A DNA stretch of 31,090 nucleotides from Saccoglossus kowalevskii (GCF_000003605.2 NW_003112472.1:26548-57637), one strand, 5' to 3'. Numbered from the stretch's first letter, positions 1-10,676 are shown. Notes: generated by a model from the letters alone, not told the origin. Translations and numbers: made by a program.

Positions 1-33
1 GCTATGAATTTTCGTTGAAATGTTTGATTGGTA

Positions 34-78
34 TGTTAATTATATGCAAATTAGATATGCTAATTATATGCGAATTAG
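34..78. repeat. Two copies of an octamer-bearing repeat motif
   Basis: Two adjacent imperfect copies of a roughly 20-bp motif, TAATTATATGCRAATTAG, at 34-53 and 59-78. Related copies occur in the degenerate array at 8380-8945 in this window, so this looks like a fragment of the same dispersed family. The first copy contains the POU-type octamer ATGCAAAT. It is not coding. Confidence 0.6.
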
Positions 79-659
79 CGCCCCTCTTTAAATTTTATTT
101 GTGGAGAACACTGCATACATATCGTACATGTCTTAATATCGTCCTCTGCGTCAAAAACAAAACGATAGAAGTTCTCATAGGAAGACATATCTATGGGAAA
201 ACATTTTGATATATAGTGATAGTTTAATTTTCATGTAATAACAAAGCCAACACGCTACTACCATATTGGTAGATGATTATGTTTTGAATTAAAAATCACA
301 CCCACATGATTTCCATAATCGTTACAAGTCCAAACACACACACAACAAATTATTGACAAGTTACATCACTATCATTCAAACATTGTGACAAATAATTTAC
401 AGGGGAAAAAATGAAAAAAAAAAAACAATTACAAATTTTATGACTTCAAAATGTAAGAAAGGTTTCGTAATTTTGATCTGTTGGCTCTTTTTGAAACAAA
501 TTTGTTATATGAATGTATACATTTATCTCATACACATATTTCTCACTAGAGTATTGTAGTTTGCTACATCAACATTGTGTCTATTGTTTAAACTTATAAT
601 TTTACTGAATGATGTATGTAAAAATTACATATCTATTCTTTGTAACTCGTGCACCATAC
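79..659. other. Intergenic AT-rich sequence
   Basis: No protein-like reading frame, splice-bounded exon or RNA gene is visible. There are short CA runs near 335-345 and an A-run near 410-424. Confidence 0.6.
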
Positions 660-808
660 TTAAATCGGTAGGGTCGTCACCTGCGCACGCGCGGGAATTG
701 AGTCTCAAGCGACAATAACAACACAGGTTAAAAACGCAAAGGCTCATTGGTAGACGCTTGTTTGTAAACAATGGCACGCATGCGCAGGTGACGACTCCCC
801 GCTTTAAA
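660..808. mobile_element. Fold-back element with NRF1-like palindromes
   Basis: The arms at 673-690 and 778-795 are an 18-bp inverted repeat with one mismatch, core GTCGTCACCTGCGCAYGC. Similarity extends outward, imperfectly, to TTAAA at both edges (about 660-664 and 804-808), as a terminal inverted repeat with a TTAA-type target site would look. The interior is about 87 bp. The arms contain TGCGCACGCGC and GCATGCGCA, which match the NRF1 consensus, and CAGGTG/CACCTG E-boxes. The segment is strikingly richer in CpG than its surroundings. It may be a small non-autonomous transposon (MITE) or a regulatory palindrome; the sequence does not decide between them. Confidence 0.5.
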
Positions 809-2046
809 TGTGTTTCTTTTTTCTGTTTTTTTTATTAAAAATCCAAACTACACTGTAGTAAATAATTTCATACTACAAGCCTATATATATATACATATCT
901 GTTTAATTTGTGTAAAAGATTCCTCTCATTAGTAAATAGCGCCCTCACTCAACAATATTTAGAATGAGTGGTTGGTCAAAAGTTTGATGAGTCAGGTACT
1001 TCTATTGGCTAAGCTTGTTGTACATAGATGCAAATGAGTATAGAAACCATTAATGCTGTAGGGTGTACTGGGAGGGGTGGAGGATTTCATTTTTGTAATG
1101 ACTGGTTGTAATGTGGTATCTCGTTGTTTTCAAGATGCAGCCTGATATTTGTTGCTTTCTTGGTTGTTCAATTGTGGGTAAAATGTGTGTGGTGGGTGGG
1201 AGATGTGTTTATTGTTTGTTGAGTCATTGTTTAGACACCCTGCAGCTTGAAATGGTATGGTCCAAATCAAAATTCGATATGGTGGTGTTGAATATCTGTG
1301 CGATATGGCAGTGTCGTCTAAAAACCACACATCAAAAAGATTTCTGTTTATTTATTTACTGTTGTAGATCCTGAGAACTAGCCATTGAATATGATGTCGG
1401 GAATAAATGGTTTTCTGAACAAGCTTTATTAATTATAGCTGGCAATATTCCAGTATGAATTGGGAGCAAACTGTGACACCAAATCTAGTCGTTGTATTGT
1501 TATGCTTCTAAAATATTTTTTTTTAAATAAAATAAATTAAATAGAAATATTATGTGTATTTTTGTATGTGGAAACATGGCTGGCCCACTCACAAATATAA
1601 AGAAGTGAGGTCTGCAGTTCTTTTTTTTATATTTTTTTTATTTGTGAAAAAAACTGGTATTTTACAGAGTGTAAACAATAAAGCACTCACAGTGCAAGGC
1701 TAGTTCACCAACATGTCTATTCTCTTGCTTGAGTGTGAAAGTACATGGTTTAGTGTCTACCTCTTATGTTTTAAAATTTTAGAATTTCTTTTATTTGGGA
1801 AGGTTCTTCTATAAAAATAGAACAGATATATATAATACTATCACTGCTTTTTTATTGTCAATGTAAGCATAACTACTTATTATATCGGGTATATTAAACT
1901 ATTCTCTCTTTAATAATGTACTTTTCTTATGATCTTAATTGTATGTATTTATACAACACGATAGTATTATTACTCCCGAAAATTCGAATAATGATGAGGT
2001 CTAAAGAAACTTAAACATTAATCAAAGATCGATTGATTTTAATCAT
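809..2046. other. Intergenic, no supported gene
   Basis: An 87-codon open frame at 1111-1374 (+) has low-complexity Cys/Val-rich content and no recognisable domain, and a 66-codon frame opposes it. I regard both as chance. The stretch is AT-rich with T-runs near 1516 and 1621. Confidence 0.5.
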
Positions 2047-2286
2047 TTAATTACTGTAAAACATGTCTTTTTCGCGAGCATGTCTTTTTCGCGAATTTAG
2101 CGAGAGAACTGATTCGCTATTTCAAGATATCGCTAATGACTTTATTATCAATTCAAAATGGCCGCCAAACAAAGAAATCAACAATGACAAGAGAGATTCG
2201 CTAAATCAACATTTCGCTATTACGTCATTTTACTACAATTCGCTAAAATTGCATGCCGCTTATTCAACATGTTTTACAGTAATTGG
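2047..2286. mobile_element. MITE-like element with perfect 18-bp terminal inverted repeats
   Basis: AATTACTGTAAAACATGT at 2049-2066 is the exact reverse complement of 2267-2284. If the element proper starts CTGTAAAACATG and ends CATGTTTTACAG, it is flanked by TA on both sides, the target duplication of Tc1/mariner-type elements. The interior, about 200 bp, has a tandem repeat of CATGTCTTTTTCGCGA at the left end and scattered TTCGC/GCGAA motifs in both orientations. The 75-codon frame inside it is not transposase-like. The element is therefore non-autonomous. Confidence 0.7.
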
Positions 2287-3899
2287 TTGATAAATTGGAC
2301 ACATGTCACGCTTGATTGATCTTATTTATCATTTTGAATGAATGGCAAATCAAACTTTTGACAGTCGTTGAAATGGCAGCTAATAATTATTCGTGACTGC
2401 GATATCTGACTGGAAAGTAAAGTAAAACAAACAAAATATGTTGTTAATTGCAACAAATGTGAGAAGTTTCTCTAGGTAGATTGTTAATGTATCTGTATCA
2501 TTGAGAATGCAGTAATAGTGTGCGTGGGCGCTGACTTTTATAAGTTTGTAATCACTGTAACCATTTACAATTTACATCCTTAAGCGATTATTCCTAACTT
2601 AACATAAAGCTGGTTGATACAAGTGACGTCATGGTCTAATATTTTATTCACAAACCTAACTTTCATTATTTTGAGTTGAATCATCGAGTAATTGTTACAT
2701 GATGAAAGACGTTCACAAAATCAAGAAGATGCAATTTTTCTTATTCCACGTTTCATCCTTAGGTATTCAATGTTTGATATTCATAATATGTAGTCCGCCA
2801 TCTTGATTCTCCAGCAAAAGATAATAAGAAAAGTATGACACAATAGCCACTTTTGTAAACAATTGGAATTTTTTTTTTATCTATAACTTCTGAATTAAGA
2901 CTTTAAATGGTTTGACATTTTAGAACACGGTAGCATACCAGCGCCAACCATACATATGAAATGGCAACAGAAAATGTTCATATTTCCCTTTCTACTAAAT
3001 ACTCATTTTTCTTGTATATTTTATACAATTTATGAAATAGCTTATACAGGTTATTTATTGGGGACAACAAATATTATATTTTCAACGATCAAATTAAGCA
3101 TATATATTTATTACAGCAACATATCAAAATACTAGGCAAATTGTTTCTCAATACTTTTTGTACTGTATTAATCTCAATGTCCCTTATTGAATAACATAAC
3201 ACGAGTTCTATAAAAGTCCCCAAATAATAGTGCAGTAATATATATAGGAAAAATAAAATACTATCCAGTTTAAAAAAAACATAGTTGAACTCTGGTGACC
3301 TTACCCTTTGTTATATAATATTATTCCCTTTATCATAGTTTGTTTCAATGTGAATATTCATTGTCATAATTAATAATACAAACAAGTTTTGGGGGTGAAA
3401 CAACAGTGGGAAAGCAGTTTACCGAATGTCCTTGATAGATGTAAATATCTTACAAAAACATCGGTGCCTAATTTCTTTAATAATTGTAAGGGACATGATT
3501 TCCAGCTTCATTCAAATTCATTAAGATTTTTTATTATAAAAACAAATTCCGCATCTCAGAAAAAAGTGCTGTATTTAGATGTGAATAGATACATAAATCA
3601 TGCAAGATAACAGAAAATCTTAGCTGGCTTTTGTCCAAGTATTTTGTACAGGTGTCTGTCAAAAATTAATGATTCACTGAGACAAATATGCCTTCTCTTA
3701 ATAGTATTCCAAAGTTGCAGTTCATTGCCCAATTGCAAGTGTTGGAAACTCCTTTCGATCTTGAAATGTTTGCCAGTGTTATAAATAAAATAATTTATAG
3801 AATTTATACAGAGAATATAGATCATTAATTCTGTCTGATTAATTGAAATGGCCTAGTAATGTTAGAATTTACATTATTGAATTTCAGCTGATATTAGCC
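2287..3899. other. Intergenic, no supported gene
   Basis: The sequence is AT-rich. A full CRE-type palindrome TGACGTCA lies at 2624-2631. The 73-75 codon frames at 3389-3610 (+) and 3598-3825 (-) are AT-driven and show no domain or splice context. Confidence 0.5.
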
Positions 3900-3905
3900 T
3901 TTAAT
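3900..3905 (-). terminator. Possible ATTAAA poly(A) hexamer of the KLHL-like locus
   Basis: The minus strand reads ATTAAA about 16-21 nt after the TAA of the Kelch reading frame. The position is unusually close to the stop, so this is only a candidate. Confidence 0.25.
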
Positions 3906-3920
3906 CTCCATCATCTAGAT

Positions 3921-5618
3921 CTATACTTTAATGGTAACACAATGCTTGGACGATGATGATGATGATGATGAAACCTTAAATCTAGTTGTAAATTCCATCA
4001 CACCTGCCAGAGGATCAAAGGAGTACAAATTTATATAGCACTCATATGACCTAGACCATGTATTTACTAGTACTGATACGTTTTCACTTACAAGGTATAT
4101 TTTGTTATTACATACAGTAGTGCTGTGCATGCAATCGCATGGGTAGGTCGTTATGCCAGGAATTGGAGCTAACCATTCATTCTTCCTTGGGTCATACACA
4201 TAGATCTCGCTGGCATTCTTAAACATATATATTAGTTGGTCAAATACAATAGCCACAATTTTATTATTAGGAACCTCGCCAGGCATGTCACCAACATGGG
4301 TCCATGTGTCAGACTCTGGGTCGTAGCACTGAATCGTTCCTTGATCTGATTTCAAGATCTCACTAAACATTTTGCCAAAAACATACAGTTTTCCATTATA
4401 AGGAACTGCACTCATGGCATTGACCTGCAGTAACATTGGTGCAACCAGAACTTCACATTTTTTAATCAGGTCATAGCTATGGAATCTGCCTCCAAAAAAG
4501 TATATTCTGTCATCAACTAAAACCATCTTTAAGTTTTTGCTACCATCAATCAATTCGCCTCCTTCATTCTCCCAATCAGATGTATCCATATTGTAGGTAT
4601 GAAGATGTTGTGATACCTTTGTGACAATGGAATTACCATAAACCACAGCACTTCCATTCAATAATGAACTGCTATTTGTTAGTTTTTTTCATTGGATTGA
4701 AGTAATTGATATCGCTATTATTTTGATCTTCAAGAATGGGTCCCATGAAACATACAACACTAGTTGTCCGACTCCAGAGACTTCTCTTACTTGATCTAAG
4801 TCTACTTTCAAGTTCTCCAACTAGAGTATTACTGTGTATCAGTTTTGACAGTTGTTTGCCGATCCTTCTAGCTTCATATAACGAGGTGATCGATTCCAAC
4901 TTCACATGTTGTAATATTTCCACAAAATCTTCTATTCTTGAATCTTCATCATAGTGAAACCAATCTAGCACTGCTGATCCAACTTGACTTTCAACAGCAA
5001 CTAGATTATCATCTGATATAATTTCTATCATCATTTTTTTGATAACTCAAGAAATTCGTGTAGTCTGCCCACCATTTTGAAATGGTTCAAAGCATACGTC
5101 TTTGCTTGCTTGCTAACTGCAAGAGAAAGCGACACCAGCATCTGTCATACACCAATACATGTCTCAGCCCCCATTCTGTCGAGAAGAAACTTGGCACATC
5201 TGTCTCTAACATACAAGACCTGAAATAAGTTTGCAGCTTCCAGCATATTCTGTACATTGGAACAGGTGATGGTTGTTTTTCCAGTGTAGAAATAATCAAG
5301 AAGTGATCCCATTGTAGTGGCTTCAACTTCTTTTATGGTCATTTTACGCTGTTGACATTCCTGCATACCACTGACAAACATGTTTTTAAAGTAAGTGCAG
5401 CTAGACACCAATACCAATTAATGACAGGGAAACTCAGTACCATCCACGTCGAGGATAACATCGATAAAATTGGATTCTTTCCGTGCCAAATTCATTTCTT
5501 CTAAGAATGATTTAGAGTAATCAAGATTATTAATTTGTAAAACCTCCAATATACTATGAGGTTTCTCATCAAGTCTTCTTTAATACCTGATCTTCTTGAG
5601 TAGCTGCCATTATTGATC
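3921..5618 (-). pseudogene. BTB-BACK-Kelch (KLHL-like) pseudogene
   Basis: Reading from 5618 down, conceptual translation gives a BTB domain (DVILDVDGTEFPCH, then SSCTYFKNMF and DYFYTGK), a BACK domain (YALNHFKMV, EFLELS, ISDDNLVAVES) and about four Kelch-type blades (IYFFGG, CYDPESDTWTHVGDMP, VYDPRKNEWLAP). KLHL proteins are usually substrate adaptors for cullin-3 ubiquitin ligases.

Lesions seen: TAA at 5418-5420, right after the PCH of the BTB core; TGA at 5145-5147, where BACK usually has Arg (CGA to TGA would suit CpG decay); one base too few in the A7 run at 5034-5040; one base too many in the A7 run at 4683-4689. A probable fifth is a frame change between the first ATG (5610) and the BTB frame. 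The coding part lies in one exon. The frame ends with eight serines encoded by a trinucleotide run, and the Kelch region is shorter than the usual six blades. A good acceptor (TCTGTCTTCAG) sits before 5618, arguing against a processed retrocopy. Sequencing error could explain the homopolymer shifts but not the stops. Confidence 0.85.
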
Positions 5619-5868
5619 TGAAGACAGAATATAAAGTATTTGCTATAATCATCAATAATCTGTAATCATTATTAATAAATTATATGGAATTTTTAATTAT
5701 GTCATTATGGTTAGATGATGGCATGATTTAATTATGCAAGCCATGCTTGAATAAACGGTATATCATTGTTAATAGTTGGCTTCAAATGTGAATAGTACAC
5801 AGTCGGTTAAAGTAAAAGCTGCAATCTGAAATTGGTACAGATATACAGCACAAAGAAAAATAACTTAC
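5619..5868 (-). other. Probable 5'UTR intron of the KLHL-like locus
   Basis: On the minus strand, GCT|GTAAGTTA at 5869/5868 is a consensus donor, and a pyrimidine-rich acceptor ending CTTCAG precedes 5618. The implied intron is 250 nt and joins a non-coding leader exon to the ATG-bearing exon. This is splice-consensus inference only. Confidence 0.4.
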
Positions 5869-5869
5869 A

Positions 5870-7808
5870 GCATTAATTTATGCCAGGACCCTTAATTCGG
5901 CGAGGTTAAATAAAAAATCATAACAGATGCTATAACAAGTTTTGTGATACAAATTGCGAGAGGTTTTAAATTGGTACTTTTCGACACCTGATTTCCCAGC
6001 ACATTTCATGAATTGAAAACATTGTGCGCCCCCTAGTTGCGTCATCATTCTTCATCATATTCTGCTTCCTTCAATCGCGCTTCATTCAGAACCATCCAGC
6101 AACGAAATATTGTTGTTTTCATTCTAGGTCAATCATTACGAAGTTGTAACAACGTTTCATTGTATTGTACTTATTGTTATTGGCAGTTGTTATTGAAATA
6201 AGCGAGCCACAATTGCCCTGTTCTGCACCATCCAATCTGATTAATATAAGATCTTGGTTGCCTTATTTTTTTTTATATAATTTTAATTATTTTTTGTCGT
6301 TACAATTATATTGCTGCAAGAATGGTTTTGTGGCTTTCACAAACAAAAGATATTATTTCATGGCCGTAAATCAAAATCATCCACTAAATGCACCATTGAA
6401 AAGCAATCTGAATATTATTTTATTTTATTTTACTCTTCAATTTTGATCTCTATACCAAATTATACACAGCAAATATTTTGAGATGAATAAACTTCACCAT
6501 GACCTAAATAATTTGAACAAATAACCTACACTGAGACATCACGAAAATGCTGAGAATGTCCAAATTAGCAAACTAGCAACACGGAATTATCGTGATTCAC
6601 ATGGCCGTACACTTTGTTGCACACATAAATAACAAAAATTTACTTTTTGAATTACATGACTTGACACTAGGTTTAGGGGATTTGGGTATGAAATATACAT
6701 ATATAAACTGTAGGGTTTATAAGGTAAATTGTCAACATTCAGTGTTCCATACCTTCCTTTAATCCTTTAATTTTATTTAATTATTTATAATGTGCGTCGT
6801 GCATTGAATAAACAACAAAACAAAGTAATTACACAATCTTGTCATGAGAGGACAGAACATGTTTCAGACTTGTCGCCATTTTTTTGTTTTTTGTAACCAA
6901 CAAACATTCCTTCAACGTAATCGAAGATGATTGTTGAAAGTTAGTTTGGAAACATGTCATTTTATTGATCAATAGTACCGTGTTTGTATCCTATGTGAAG
7001 TTTATGGTATTTGGGGTGTACCGAGTTTATCATATTGTTGAATGATTAATACGCACCTCTATTCTACACCAACGCCCAGAAAATTTACCTCTTTTGTATT
7101 GTCATGATTTATATTTCAGTCAGTTTGACAGTGGTTGCCATGACATATACTGATAAAGGTTAATGACAAGGCCAGATGGCGAGCTAGTCGAAATCAACCA
7201 AAAACATCTTATGACTCTGCAGTTTTTAAGATACATTACAGTAGCTGTAATCCTAAACCAATTTTGTTTGCGATTCTAACTAAGGTGGTATCTTTGTGGA
7301 ATGTTAGTGCAAGACTATTACCCCATAAATATTAGTTAGTGTTGACAATATATAGTAGTGTTTTTCTAGATAGCTTGACGAGTAATTAATTGATTATGAT
7401 GTGTAAAATTTTCATGTGATTGGTTGTTTGTTTAAAGGCAAGGCCTTGGAGTCCCTTATACTGATTGTAATTGGTTAAGGAGTGACAAGAAATAAAGAGT
7501 GATTTAATGCTGTCTCGGGTGAAAACGAGGGACTTGGCAGAGAATCGTTTGGGAACATGAATGAAGCTTGTGTGTGTCTTTTGTCAGCCTAGCATGGAAA
7601 CGACCGAATCCCGGTTACCTAAGTGAAAGGTTTTTAACCATCAAAAATACCTATCACAGTATAACAGAGTGTTGTCTAACATAGTTCAAGACGCGTTTAC
7701 TGCATGCTGTGATAGAGCATTGGAAACACATTAATACCTATTGTTGTGAAACCGCCAATAGAATCGTGACCTTCAACGTAAATTTAACGTAAAATCCATT
7801 TAACTTAC
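5870..7808. other. Intergenic, no supported gene
   Basis: The upstream part (about 5870-6130) may hold the leader exon and promoter of the KLHL-like locus on the minus strand. The 93-codon frame at 6165-6446 (+) is hydrophobic by AT bias and has no recognisable family. No RNA gene is seen. Confidence 0.45.
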
Positions 7809-7945
7809 CTTTGGAAACTTACGTTTTTCCCACCAGCGTCTGTGAATAAGCATTGACAGACTTCGCTCTCATTTCCGCAAGACAGTGCCCTCACATTACC
7901 GAAAAGTTCAACAGGGGTCACCTCGCAGATTATAGGGTTTATGTT
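7809..7945 (-). CDS. Candidate orphan coding exon, Cys-rich
   Basis: A minus-strand frame open for 45 codons ends at a consensus donor, CCAAAG|GTAAGT (exon end 7809, phase 2). The peptide looks protein-like and includes ICEVTPVELFGN, ALSCGNESEVCQCLF and TDAGGKNVSF, with four cysteines. There is no in-frame ATG, and an in-frame TAA precedes it at 7948-7946, so it would need an upstream acceptor, for which only weak candidates exist. I do not recognise the family, and no partner exon was found nearby. Treat it as a hint. Confidence 0.22.
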
Positions 7946-8011
7946 TTAATGCCGTATGACTTCAAGCCAATAATTAATAATTTTATTTGCACACTAAAAA
8001 TATGTTCTCGA

Positions 8012-8335
8012 TTTCAAAATCAAAATTAAACTTAAAAGCATAATAGTAAAAAGGAAAATTAAAAATCGAAATGCAATTTATACATTTGTAATTTCACTTT
8101 TAAAAATGAATTCAAAATTGCATTTTTACTTTAGTTATGATTAAATGCCTTTTTCATTTAGATTTGATAATGCAGTAAATAAATATAAATGTTTAAATGT
8201 AACCTATTTTCAAAAAATAACATTTTAAAATGTGAATCCATTTATAAAGTTAAAGTGAAATTACAAATGTAAAAATTGCAGTTCGGTTTCATTTATACTT
8301 ATGCTTTGATATTGATTTTAATTTGTGTTATCAAC
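8012..8335. mobile_element. Long fold-back (snap-back) element
   Basis: An extended imperfect inverted repeat. The best-preserved part is 8073-8102 against 8251-8279, about 29 bp with two mismatches, core ACATTTGTAATTTCAC. Pairing continues outward (AAAGCATAA near 8035 against TTATGCTTT near 8302) and inward with more divergence, so almost the whole segment could fold on itself. It is very AT-rich and has no coding capacity. It fits a MITE-type fold-back insertion. Confidence 0.6.
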
Positions 8336-8379
8336 AAATCTGGTTTATGGTACATTAGAAGCAAGTGAAAATACTTAAA

Positions 8380-8945
8380 TTTGGCTGATTAGTATGCGAA
8401 TTAGGTAATTACAATGCACAGGGTTTCAACCAAAAACTAATCATGTATGAGCATTTTTCTAGAGCTTCAATGTACCAAATACCATTGAAATTTGTTTAAT
8501 AGTAAATGAGAGAAAAGTGAAAAGGCTTAAAATTGGTTAATTAACATGCAAATTAGGAAACAAGTAAACAAATTTAAATATGCTAATTAATATGCAGATT
8601 AGGTCATTAATATGCACAGATTTCAACCCAAAACTAATCAGAACTACACAACTGCACAAGGTTTCATTGAAATCTGTTTAATAGTACATGAGAGAAAAGT
8701 GAAAAGGCAAGTGAAACATGCAAAGTAGAAAATTAATTTAGACAAATTTCAGCCAAAAACTAATCAGATCTGCTCATTTCCCCAGAGCAAGTATAAAGTT
8801 TCAGTGAAATCTGAGAAACATCGGCTAATTAATATGCAAATTAGGTAATTATTATGTATGGATTTAAATAATAAAAACTAAGGTACCAAGAACTATGTAC
8901 CAAGTTTCATTAAAGTCTGAATATTGTTTTTTGAGATATCAGTGA
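8380..8945. repeat. Degenerate array carrying octamer motif and shared blocks
   Basis: Three or four diverged units of about 120-200 bp. Shared blocks recur in the same order: RCTAATTAATATGCAAATTAGG (seen near 8385, 8537, 8582 and 8823), then TTTCAACCAAAAACTAATCA (near 8423, 8621 and 8747), then GTTTCATTGAAATCTGTTTAATAGT and TGAGAGAAAAGTGAAAAGG (near 8510 and 8690). It ends in a CA/GA-rich tail (8946-8985) of ACAGAC and ATACAC runs. Related motif copies lie at 34-78. It is probably an old dispersed repeat of the genome. Confidence 0.65.
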
Positions 8946-8998
8946 AACAGACACAAACAGAGACATACATACACGCACATACACATCTGACCATCATT

Positions 8999-9239
8999 GC
9001 AATGACACACATTGGATTAACTTTTAATATAGTTTAATATATGAATTCGATTAAACGCGTTCCTATGTAGGGTTAAATAAAAGTCGTCATAAAGTTGATA
9101 TTAAACACATACACAAGACACAACTTCACGTCGTACCGTCGTTGTGGTGACACTCATTGGATTAATTTTTAATATATTTGAATTAACTTTTAATATAGTT
9201 GCGATATGAACTCGATTAAAACGCGTTCCTATATAGGGC
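8999..9239. repeat. Diverged direct duplication (two copies)
   Basis: Copy 1 at about 8999-9074 and copy 2 at about 9144-9239 share ACATTGGATTAA-type starts, CTTTTAATATAGTT, and CTCGATTAAAACGCGTTCCTAT followed by a TAGGG motif. Copy 2 carries about 20 extra bases near its start, itself a partial repeat of TTTTAATATA. TTAATTAA-rich sequence follows to about 9325. Confidence 0.65.
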
Positions 9240-9350
9240 TGCGCTTTAATTGGAGTTTAATTAAACTCAATTTCAATGCAATACAGTGTAGAATTGCGTT
9301 TTAATTAAGTTTAATTAAATAGAGGTTGAATATCCCATGAAATAACTTAG

Positions 9351-9449
9351 AAATATTTGCGAAGCTTAGGTCTGGTAACGGGGGTAGGTATGGTACAATA
9401 ATTGAACCATATCTTCCCCCTTACTAAACCTAAGCTATGCAAACATGCC
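9351..9449. repeat. Near-palindromic hairpin with almost no loop
   Basis: The sequence folds back around position 9400 (CAAT-A-ATTG). AGCTTAGGTCTGGTAACG and the following G5-containing stretch on the left pair with the C5-containing stretch and CTTACTAAACCTAAGCT on the right. The arms are about 38-48 bp with scattered mismatches and one-base slips. A loop this small is poor for a microRNA precursor and better suits a snap-back insertion. Confidence 0.6.
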
Positions 9450-9814
9450 TTAAAATTGATTAAATGTTAATATAAATTATAGTGAGGGTCGTCACAATAT
9501 AGGTCCTGACATCACAAGTCGGTGTAAAATTAAGAAAGAAGAAAACTTCACAAATATTGACTTCATGTATAAATAATTAACGGTTGTCCCGAACGCACGG
9601 CACAGTTGGGGGCGTGGCCTGTTCAGAATTTGTCAACAACCAATCATAAGACTGGTTACGAACCTCTCCGAGGTTACGACTCGGTTAGCCTCGCTCAACT
9701 TGTTACGTTGACAAGTCACTGTTGATGATATATGCAAATGGTTGCTGGCCTCATTTACGGTGCGGCGATGTGTGGCTTCCTGTCCTGGACCCTGTTTACT
9801 TACCTCAAGCGCTA
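9450..9814. other. Non-coding; one orphan splice donor on the minus strand
   Basis: The minus strand has CTTGAG|GTAAGTAA with the exon end at 9804. The sequence just upstream (about 9805-9835) has stops in all frames after a T-rich acceptor-like stretch, so any exon here would be non-coding. The 61-codon frame at 9633-9818 runs through the donor and is probably chance. Confidence 0.3.
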
Positions 9815-10063
9815 TCAACTAGCCTCGCAAACTACAAAAAAACACAGACAAGACGTAGACGCTTCCAGCATGCAAGAGGAATAAAAACATACATTTGTTA
9901 ATGATAAGTAAACTTTGTCACCCTTATCTCGCTGTATGTCGACAACTTCTAGCCTGGCAGCTTCCAGTGGTATACTGTTAATTAATTTATCTTTAGTCCC
10001 CGTAGTCCCCGTTGTGCTAAAATGGTCGTTACTCTTGTACAGTTTGACTGTGAAAAGCGACAT
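9815..10063 (-). CDS. Weak candidate ORF of 82 codons
   Basis: ATG at 10063 has A at -3 and opens a frame whose first 50 codons are hydrophilic and protein-like (MSLFTVKLYKSND, SIPLEAARLEVVDIQRDKG). The last 25 codons are Cys/Phe-rich and look like translated non-coding sequence. GTGACA and GTATGT donors lie within it near 9925 and 9895, so it could be a first exon. No family is recognised and no downstream partner exon was found. Confidence 0.2.
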   Translation of the reverse strand: MSLFTVKLYKSNDHFSTTGTTGTKDKLINSIPLEAARLEVVDIQRDKGDKVYLSLTNVCFYSSCMLEASTSCLCFFVVCEAS

Positions 10064-10621
10064 TTTAATGCAAAAAAAAAAAACAATACGCAGAGAAAAT
10101 ATAACTGAAACGTTTGTTGAACAACAAGTTTACAGTTGATATGTTTTTTTGTGTCTTTGATAAGAATGTTTATAAATAGTCTATATGTATGGGATGACAG
10201 TCCACTCGTTAATGTACATAGAGTGCGACATGAAGTAAAAACTATGTTAATTCAGATGTTCAATCATTTATTGATACTTTATTGATACTTTGATACTGAA
10301 TATGTAACTAACATTACAAAATCGATGTACCGTGCTTGTTTATGTTACGTCATAAGACATGTTGATGTTAGAAAATAGTTAATGATACACTGCTAAATAA
10401 ATGATCACCATGCCAACAATTTTATAGTTACCAGATTATAATTCTTAATTTATGTAATGTAAAGCAATGATTAATGATTTTCTCATCGTTTGCTGCAGAC
10501 ATAACGTACATACATTGTGGATAGTTAACGTATAAAGAATAGTGTACATAAGATAGACACTCTCGGCTCACTGGTACACTCAACTAAGAGGTGATATGAA
10601 AATAATTAAAAAAAATGTAGC
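10064..10621. other. Intergenic, no supported gene
   Basis: AT-rich. An A-run lies at 10070-10083 and a short tandem of TTTATTGATAC near 10267-10290. Nothing else is supported. Confidence 0.5.
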
Positions 10622-10675
10622 ATTAAAAATAAATCGGTTAAAACCCACAACTTCATCGGATTTTAATCAGATTGG
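10622..10675. repeat. Direct repeat A, copy 1
   Basis: About 54 bp that recurs diverged at 11321-11373 in the same orientation. The shared core is TTCATCGGATTTTAATCA, preceded by a TTAAAAAYAAATC-type start. Confidence 0.6.
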
Positions 10676-10676
10676 A

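Noticed and set aside
2063-2290. 75-codon frame within the MITE-like element as a transposase
   Set aside because: It is too short, has no catalytic motif, and runs into the terminal inverted repeat.
4736-5326. Frames overlapping the KLHL-like locus in other frames
   Set aside because: Only the frame with BTB, BACK and Kelch motifs is meaningful.
9351-9449. MicroRNA precursor
   Set aside because: The terminal loop is essentially absent and the stem is too regular; a snap-back repeat is simpler, though small-RNA data could change this.
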